A stretch of 64,000 nt of DNA, taken from positions 124,001 through 188,000 of the forward strand of contig MU008172.1 of assembly GCA_010909165.1 (NCBI GenBank), in the 5' to 3' direction. The DNA is from Anthoceros angustus. Its lineage: Eukaryota > Streptophyta > Anthocerotopsida > Anthocerotales > Anthocerotaceae. This document shows, one piece after another, positions 56,967 to 64,000 of the stretch; position 1 is the first letter of the stretch; each line of letters starts with the position of its first letter. A program made the position numbers and the translations under genes. A model generated the notes under the pieces. That model made no database searches. It saw only the letters and a list, made by a program, of their open reading frames with translations, and was not told the DNA's origin.

Positions 56967-58530
56967 GTAAAGTTCCCAGATGTGGTCAAAAATTGGCCAA
57001 GGTTAAATTGTCTTTGCTTGCATGGTATGTGTCTCCTCATTTATCAACCGCAGGATCATCGATCGCCACCTCCGGCGGGGTTGGAGGAGGCTCATCGTCT
57101 GGAATAGCGGATACCCGGCATCCGACGAACTAAAGCAAAACAGTGGGCGGATTGTTGATGTTGACTACTATACGGCAGTGTGCATCATTTTGTGAACTTC
57201 AGTATGTGAGGTGTCTCGGATCTAGATCAAGGCTAAGCGTACTTGCTCTTTGCCGATTCATCCTCGTCATGGGAATGTACCAGATTAACAAGTTGCAATG
57301 TCTATGTCGATCATTGCCTCCTAGTCTCGGAACTTCACCTTCAATATTGCGTTCGGTGTGGTCGAGGTTGAAGGCATCTCGCTGTCGCTTCGTTCATTGA
57401 TGGCACCTCTTGACCACCATTTGATGGTTTTGCATTCGGCAATGGAGTTGTCATGCTTTGGCGGTGTGATGGGATTACACTATCCTTTGGTGAGTGGGCT
57501 TAGTGTCATCGTTATATGTTTGTTCATATCTCACATGGTCATGGTGGATTGTGCTCCTTTCATTTTGGTAACGTCTGGAAGCCTTATGAGCTCCTTGCAT
57601 TCGGATAGATAAGTTTGGGAGATTTAAGCTATGGCATGCGGGGGTTCCCCTTGTGGCAATCTCCTTCTCCTTTTGTTCGGAGGGTGCTGGACATGTACCT
57701 CCTTGGGGCAACCTCTACCACAGACATGTGTAAAGTTCCAGTGATGTGGTCAAAATTGGCCAAGGTTAAATTGTCTTTGCTTGCATGGTATGTGTCTCCT
57801 CATTTATCAAGCGCACGATCATCGATCGCCACCTCCGGCGAGGTTGAGGAGGCTCATCGTCTGGAATAGCGGATACGGCCAGCATCCCCGAACTAAAGCA
57901 AAAGCGATGGCTGGATTGTTGATGTTGACTACTATGCGGCAGTGTGCATCATTTTGTGAACTTCCAGTATGTGAGGTGTCTCGGATCTAAGTCAAGGCTA
58001 AGCGTACCGCTCTTTGCCGATTCATCCATCGTCATGGGAATGTACAGATTAACAAGTTGCAATGTCTATGTCATTGCCTCCTAGTCAGCGAACTTCACAT
58101 TCGCTTCAATATTGCGTTCGGTGTGAGGTCGAGGTTGAAGACCGTCTCGAACTGTCTTCGGTTCATTGATGGCACCTTCGTCTTCTGACCACCATTTGAT
58201 GGTTTTGCATCAGGCAATTTGGAGTTGTCATGCTTCTGGGAGTGGCGGATGGGATTGGCACACTATCTCTTGGGCAATTGGTGAGTGGGCTTAGTGCTGT
58301 CATCGTTATATGTTTGTTCATATCTCACATGGTCATGGTGGATTGTGCTCCTTTCATTTTTGGTAACGTCTGGAAGCCTTATGAGCTCCTTGCATTCAGA
58401 TAGATAAGTTTGGGAGATTTAAGCTATGGCATGCGGGGGGTTCCCTGCTTGTGGCAATCTCCTTCTCCTTTTTGTTCGGAGGGTGCTGGACATGTACCCT
58501 CCTTGGGGCAACCTCTACCACAGCACATGT
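56967..58530. repeat. Tandem duplication of about 763 bp inside the CACTA element
   Basis: GTAAAGTTCC starts both units (56967 and 57730), and the following ~760 bases correspond throughout with scattered small indels. Short frames in both units are truncated; no domain was recognised. Confidence 0.85.
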
Positions 58531-58860
58531 GTACGGTTCTAGTTTGTATGCAGCCATTTTCAACGTGGGGTGGGCTGGAACCCAAGTCTCGCACATGTAC
58601 AGCTCTTCCATCTTCGGATTATTCACATCCTCATTTGGCCAGCACATTACACCAACCATCTTCGTACACATGAGATGTGAAGCGCTTTGGGGTTGATCCT
58701 GCAGGTCGTTGGTCAACTGCATTACATCAAATGCGACGAGCCGAGTGGCTCTCAACAGCTGTCGCAATTCATTCACTATGGTCAGAAGAGTATTATCCTT
58801 CTCGCTGAACAAGCAGCAATTTTGGGCTGCGATGTAGGCGAGACCTAATGCTCTCTGCAA
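58396..58860 (-). other. 154-codon open frame, unknown
   Basis: Begins MQRALGLAYIAAQNCCLFSE and includes LLTIVNELRQLLRATRLVAF. The first ~90 residues are well mixed in composition; the last third runs into the tandem duplication and is Lys/Glu/Pro-rich. It could be part of a transposon or captured gene. No family was recognised. The stretch 58861-59690 to its right holds nothing identifiable. Confidence 0.2.
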
Positions 58861-59689
58861 TGTGATGTGCGACTTTCAAACCTCTTCTTATACGCAATTG
58901 CTTTTCTTGTCTTTCAAACCATGCCTTGACAGTAACTCGGTGCAATGGCGAGGCATGTGTGGTTTTCATCTTTGTTCTAACAACTTGCTTTGGTTGGATT
59001 GAAGTGCGACATGCCTTGTTACCGTTGAGCTTGGGTATCGGTACCGATGGATTGCGGTGGCTATTGCTACAGTTGCGTGTTTGTGCTCATTTTTCAGCTT
59101 GGTGTTGCGAGCCTAGGTGAGATCCTTTTGTATCATGTTTGTTACGCACACTTAGCAAGGCCATACACCGGGCGACAAAGAGTCCATCCTCTTATCGGTC
59201 ATGTATGCGAGCCTCTGTCTTGTCCGCAGTTGACACACCATTCGATGTTTCAACCGCCAAGTTGAAAGTCTCTCCCTTATTTTGGTTGCGCAATCCTCTC
59301 TACTACCAAGTAGCTATAGTCTATATGCTTGCACGCCTTGCAACAAATGTTTCACGGTGAGAATCGGAAGCCATGAATTGAGGTAACTAAACAAATTCAG
59401 GGTCACCGCAACACCTTTTCGGAGCAGACATTTGAATCAACTCTTTCAACGTCTTGAGTGAAGGTCAAATCTGCAGGCCCTTCTTCCTTTCTTTGGCATC
59501 GACGACTTAAAAATGGGGCACAAAGCGGTGGTAAGGAACAAAGTGCGGTTGTACCTCTTTAGCCGTGAAAAACTTCTTCTACGGTGGAATTGAACACAGC
59601 ATCCACTGTTATCATCCCATTTTTAATAAAGTATTTTCATTGAGTAATTATTATTTTATAAGCCAAATGGGAAAAATTGAAGCAGGGGA

Positions 59690-59760
59690 ATGGGAGCAGG
59701 CGGGCGAGGAGGCGAGGCAGCGGGCGAGGCAGCGGGCGAGGCAGTGGGCCGGCACGGGCA
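59690..59760 (+). repeat. GC-rich 12-bp tandem repeat (GCGGGCGAGGCA)
   Basis: Four to five units of GGGCGAGGCAGC in the right part of the CACTA element. Short and non-coding. Confidence 0.7.
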
Positions 59761-60016
59761 TGGTGGGCGACAATGATGGAGCGGGGCGGTGGGCGGGGCG
59801 ACCAGCAGTAGCAACGGAAAGAAATAATAGGAGCAGGGTTAGGGTATGGGTTAAAGATGAGTTAGGAAAAACAACGGTTCCTAAATAGCAAAGCGAAAAC
59901 AATGGTATTTCGTTGTTTTTCGGTTCATTGGTGGCGTTGTTTTTCCAACTTTTCCGTTGTTTTTACAAACATGCGTTGTTTTACGTTGTTTTGGATCCTC
60001 AAATGTAGTAGTGTTA

Positions 60017-60720
60017 CGGAAAGGCGGCTGCCGATGGATGTTCGCATGATAGGGTTGTCCCATTTGAGTTGTCTTGGGCAACCGGTGGACCTTGTCATCG
60101 CAGTTGGGAGTGTCAAGGACTATCCTCTGCAGCAAGGGTCAAGGTCAAGGATCCACGGCATTGTTCTATGACCGATGAGGATCTTGCGCTTGATCCAAAG
60201 GGCAAGAAAGGCCTTGTGGATACATGTTGGAGAATGTGCATGGGCGTGAAGAAGCAAGTTCGGGAGGACTTTGCCACGATCCGTGTTGGGTCGAGCTTCT
60301 ATTGGATGCACTCAATTTGGTTCGAGGGCTCATAGGTTGAGGTCCATGTGGACTAACCTTGCTCCTTGGAACATTTGAAGTGTGCGAGGTCGTTCACCAA
60401 GCGACCTAATCATGTTGTCAAGGATGTGCTAGCATCGGAAGGCATGCCCAACAAGTCATCAAGGGACAAGCCGCGCACTTGACACGCCTGGACACCCCAT
60501 GGCGGCTTGGCCAACCTTTGTGTCTAAGTCCAAGTCTTACGCCTTGAGAACCATGGCCCCGGTTGTGGTGGACGGACATGGCGAGGCCTTGGGAGACCAC
60601 GAGAGGGAGTTGGCCATGGGATTTGATCGAGCCACGAAGACAGGAGTGACCGAGAAGGCAGTGTCGATTGCTTGGGCAAGCATTTGACGTGAACATGATG
60701 ACCTGGTTGTTTAGCTGGGT
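60017..60720 (+). pseudogene. Cytosine-C5 DNA methyltransferase domain, C-terminal part, within the gypsy element
   Basis: Landmarks in order are PMDVRMIG and LGQPVDLVIA (60035-60100), then WECQGLSSAARVKVKDPR, the motif IV catalytic loop with Cys (60104-60160; most enzymes have Pro-Cys-Gln, here Glu-Cys-Gln). Next are AHRLRSMWTNLA (60328-60363, like the motif VIII Q-R-x-R region), PTFVSKSKSYALRT (60504-60545), ERELAMGF (60601-60624, motif IX side) and LGQAFDVNMMTWL (60672-60710, motif X). They lie in two to three frames. A methyltransferase between protease and reverse transcriptase would let the element methylate DNA; retroelement-borne C5 methyltransferases are known from charophyte algae and dinoflagellates. 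This copy is not open as written. Confidence 0.75.
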
Positions 60721-60879
60721 ACCAACCGAAACCAAGAAGGCGGGGTTGAAGCGGCGGGTTCGGTGGGTGAAGGACATTCGCACTCGCATCTCAGCAGGAG
60801 AAGGCGAGTTTGGAGGGCAAGGAGAGCGAGCACGTAGAGGCGTGCAAGCCATCGAGCCACACCACATGAGTGGTTATTA

Positions 60880-61227
60880 ACGTCGAGTTGAAGAGCAATC
60901 AACGCGTCTAAAGGAGTTGTTGGAGGCATCGCGACATGTGTTTGCTTTCACGCTTGCGGAGATGGGGAAGTACACCAAAGGGAAGTTCCACATAGAATCG
61001 ACCACGGATGAACCGGTGTTCGCAGGCACGGGCTCGCAAGGGTGAGTGGGATTTGGTTGAGAATCGATGCCAAGAGCTTCTCAAGCTAGGGCTGATTCGA
61101 CGATCTAACTCGCGATGCGCGAGCTTCCAAAGAAGGATGAGAATGGATTGTGGACGGAGAGGAGAATGTGTGGTGACTATCGGCCGTTGAACGAGCGAAT
61201 CCCACATGACCACTATCCCACGATGTC
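60880..61227 (+). pseudogene. Ty3/gypsy reverse transcriptase, N-terminal part
   Basis: RLKELLEASRHVFAFTLAEM is followed by KGKFHIESTTDEPVF, then GEWDLVENRCQELLKLGLI (another frame) and LPKKDENGLWTERRMCGDYR with PLNERIPHDHYPT (61118-61222). This is the classic start of a gypsy reverse transcriptase (V/L-P-K-K-D...R-x-C-x-D-Y-R-x-L-N). It stops abruptly after YPT, where copia sequence begins in the same frame. Confidence 0.85.
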
Positions 61228-64000
61228 TAAGAACTTGCTGTCGATTAGAGCTGTAGCTCAGAATCAGCATTTAGCTTTTCGCTTTGAGGATAGAAAGTGC
61301 TATCTGTATTACCCTTCTGATCCTGACACATATGTGGCGAAAGCAGTCCTTGTTAACGACTTGTACCAGTTAGTCACAACAGCAAAAGTTCATGCTAGGG
61401 CACTTACGTCTACGCACCATGCTCAGGCTAACCTTTGGCATGCTAGACTGGGACACGTCAACAAGGCAAAGCTGGATTTTATGTCTACCTCTGATTGCTA
61501 TAGAGAAAGGCTCCCGTCTTGTTTTAAACATCTTGCTCCCTGCAGTTCTTGCATTCTGTCAAAACAGAAGGAGCTCCCGTTTAAGAACAAGAATCCAACA
61601 CATGCTAGATCAGTACTGGAGCTAATCCATGCAGATATTGCTGGCAAATTACCTGTGAAGTCACTTGGCGGTGCTGAGTATTATCTTACCCTCACCGATG
61701 ACTACTCGAGGTATACGTGGACGTTCCCTCTGAAATTGAAGAGTGAAGTCTTCGACACAATTGCTGCCTAGATCCCTATGGTGCAACGTCAAATAGGCTG
61801 CCTAGTCAAGTGTTTCAGAACTGACAATGGAGGGGAGTTCACAGGCCACAAGTATGATAATCTGTTTGAACAGTTTGGTATTGTAAGACAACTCTCTGTT
61901 CCCTATACTCAACAGCAGAATGGTGTGGCTGAGAGGAAAAACCAGACACTTATGGGCATGACCAGGAGCATGTTGTCGTGGGCTGGTATATCAAAACAGT
62001 TCTGGGCAGAGGCAATAGTGACTGCTACCTACATTCTCAACAGAGTGGTTACCTCTGCTTTGCCTGGATGGACTCCCTATGAGGCCTTTTGGGGCAGAAA
62101 ACCCAGTCTGTTACACTTGCGAGTCTTTGGATCACCTGCTTTCGCGTATGTTCCAGAAGCAAAACGCAACAAGTTAGATAACAGGTCTGTCCCTCTTATT
62201 TTCCTAGGCTACTCTGAGGAATCAAAGGCCTATAAACTTTATGATAAAGTCACTTCAAAGATTGTTCTTGCTAGGAGCGTGATTGTTAGTGAACTTACCC
62301 AATCTCGAGAACTCCCTGAGCATGACCTTCTAGATAGGCAGACCTCAGATCCCACTTCAGCTACTCCTTCTGAAGCTGAAACATCAGGAACCCCAGTTTT
62401 TGAAATTGCACCTCATCAATATCCTCAGTCAGATGGGGAAGGACCTACTGCAGAAGATCTGGATGCAGCTGACGAGCAGCATCTGGATGGAGTTGCCCAG
62501 CAACCTGAGGACGATCCTCCACCAGCAGCTGATGATGAGATACCTCCTGCACATGCTGTGGGGGAATTTGCAGAGGATCAGGCTTCCTTACATGAATTCG
62601 AAGATGTGATCTCTCTGTCTAGTGTTGAAGATGATGCACGATCTGCTCTTTCTGAGGAGCCTGAGCCTGGACCACAACCAGCACCACCTGTGGATCAACA
62701 ACCTCGTTATAATTTCAGGGAACGGAGATCTCGAGATCAGTGGTTTGAACCCCCCTACCAATCTTTGGATTTTCGTAGGCCCTCTGTTCAGGTTTCTGAT
62801 CTTCATGTACCCGATGTCAGACCTGACCCACAGTCATATGATGAGGCTGTTAACGGACCTGATGGTGACAAATGGAGAATCTCCATCGAGGATGAGTATC
62901 AATCTCTTATCAGAAACGGCACATGGGAGCTAGTTGATCTTCCACCTGGCAGAAAACCAATCAGTTGTAAATGGGTCTTTAAAACAAAACTTAAGGCTGA
63001 TGGTACAGTAGCCAGGTATAAGTCCAGACTAGTTGCTCGAGGCTTCAGTCAGATTCCAGGCATAGACTACGGGGACACCTTCTCACCTGTTGTCAAACCA
63101 CCCTCTGTTCGCATTCTCCTTGCTTTGGCAGCCGAGTTTGACTTGGAAGTCCAGCAAATGGATGTTTGTACTGCATTTCTCCATGGTGAGCTTGAAGAGA
63201 TGCTGTACATGGAACAACCTGAGGGGTATATCGATAAAAAATGGGTTAAAAAGGTCTGCAAGTTACTTAAGACTATCTATGGCCTTAAACAGTCCCCTAG
63301 AGCCTGGTACAAGAGAATAATGAAGTACCTTAAGAAGCTAGGGTTTCTTCAGTCTCCTACTGACAGCAATGTCTTTCTTCTCGTTGTTGGAGCACTCTTT
63401 GTTATCTTGGCACTCTATGTGGACGACTGTGTCCTGCTTAGTAATAGCACAGAACAGTTAGCCAAGGTTAAAGACATGCTTCGACAAGAATTTGAAATGA
63501 CTGATCAAGGGGATTTGCAGTTTTGCTTGGGTATACAAATCCTTCGCAACAGGTCAACTGGCACTATTACCTTACATCAGACGAAATACCTTAAGGAGAT
63601 TTTGAAGCGGTTTCATCTTCAGGATGCTCGCCCTATAGCCACTCCCTCGGCAGTAGGGGAAAAGCTGATCTCTGCACAGTCTCCACAAACACAGCGTGAG
63701 ATTGAAGACATGAGCACTGTACCTTATGCCGAGGCAGTGGGCTGTCTGATCTTCCTTGCAAACTGGACTCGCCCCGATATTAGTTATTCAGTGAGCATGG
63801 CGTCCCAGTTTCTCCGACAACCTGGCAGGGCACACTGGGCTGCCGTTAAAAGGATTTATCGGTACCTCAAAGGCACCATCAACTATGGGCTGCAATATTC
63901 CGCCAGTGGGAATAGCTGTATGGTACTTACCTCCTTCGCAGACGCCGACTGGGCTTCTGACGCCGACACCAGAAAGAGTCTCTCGGCTTACTGTTTTCTG
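61228..64000 (+). mobile_element. Ty1/copia pol: integrase, reverse transcriptase, start of RNase H
   Basis: Domains in order are a GAG-pre-integrase zinc region (LWHARLGHVN.. C..C, 61434-61560) and the integrase core with LIHADIAGK, TDDYSRYTW, CFRTDNGGEF (61812) and QQNGVAERKNQ (61910). A long acidic linker (62280-62720) is followed by the reverse transcriptase with WVFKTKLKADG, ARGFSQIPGIDYGDTFSPVV, IYGLKQSPRAWYK and the catalytic LYVDDCVLL (63415). RNase H begins at ADADWASDADTRKS and runs off the window. The frame is open from 61772 to the end (743 codons). The single defect is a TAG at 61769-61771, where relatives have Trp between FDTIAA and IPM. No LTR or primer site lies at the left end, since the sequence starts inside pol. 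Confidence 0.93.

Larger units (their letters stand above)
55361..60013 (+). mobile_element. CACTA (En/Spm-type) DNA transposon, complete ends
   Basis: The left end is TACTACTACATTTTG and the right end is CAAATGTAGTAGTG, so the termini are inverted CACTACTACATTT repeats (the first base of the left end is T, not C). Both sides are flanked by TTA (55358-55360 and 60014-60016), the 3-bp target duplication of this superfamily. Subterminal AAAACAACG motifs recur in both orientations at the left (55380-55430) and at least five times at the right (59895-59995), as expected for transposase-binding repeats. Inside are an AT-rich block (55480-55590), CCTAACGG..TTCGTTCAGCCC repeats (55620-56010) and a tandem duplication. 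No transposase could be recognised, so it is probably non-autonomous. Confidence 0.85.

Overview
This is nuclear DNA from a streptophyte. Genes carry short GT-AG introns (71 to 163 bp), and the products include a plastid-type ATP sulfurylase, a plant-type clan-71-like cytochrome P450, a plant PP2C and a chloroplast-targeted LEA-like protein. The retrotransposons are of plant type (copia with initiator-Met tRNA primer sites, Ty3/gypsy, CACTA, LINE). Nothing fixes the species. The short introns, GC-rich exons and the type of gypsy element suggest a non-seed land plant or a charophyte relative, which is inference.

Gene-bearing part (1-27 kb). In order: an undecided exon at the left edge; ATP sulfurylase (minus, five exons); a decayed ABCB transporter; a PP2C phosphatase with one apparent frameshift; a small secreted cysteine-rich, proline-rich protein with its own TATA box; and a three-exon P450 (minus). 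Next come two adjacent tandem duplications. The first (units of about 1.44 kb) doubles most of a group II PLP-decarboxylase-like gene that lacks the cofactor lysine. The second (units of about 1.91 kb) doubles a germin-like gene that lacks the metal-binding core. Minisatellites and tRNA-Glu relics follow, then the LEA-like gene.

Transposon-dominated part (27-64 kb). A LINE with a (TTG)n tail is joined to a short-LTR copia element, and this composite occurs twice. A decayed minus-strand copia element with terminal repeats (36.9-41.4 kb) has a partial, almost identical copy 9,669 bp downstream. A Ty3/gypsy element (about 52.4-61.2 kb) contains gag-like sequence, an aspartic protease, a C5-cytosine DNA-methyltransferase-like domain and the start of a reverse transcriptase. 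The methyltransferase is split by a 4.65-kb CACTA transposon with a TTA target duplication. The gypsy reverse transcriptase then runs in frame into a copia pol that is open to the window edge except for one TAG.

The most unusual points are the methyltransferase-bearing retrotransposon, a PHD-finger remnant in the same repeat cluster, and the fact that small differences between repeat copies cluster at CAG/CTG. Those CAG/CTG sites are plant CHG-methylation sites, so some apparent frameshifts in the repeats may be sequencing artefacts at methylated cytosines and not real decay. All assignments come from reading motifs by eye; no database search was run.
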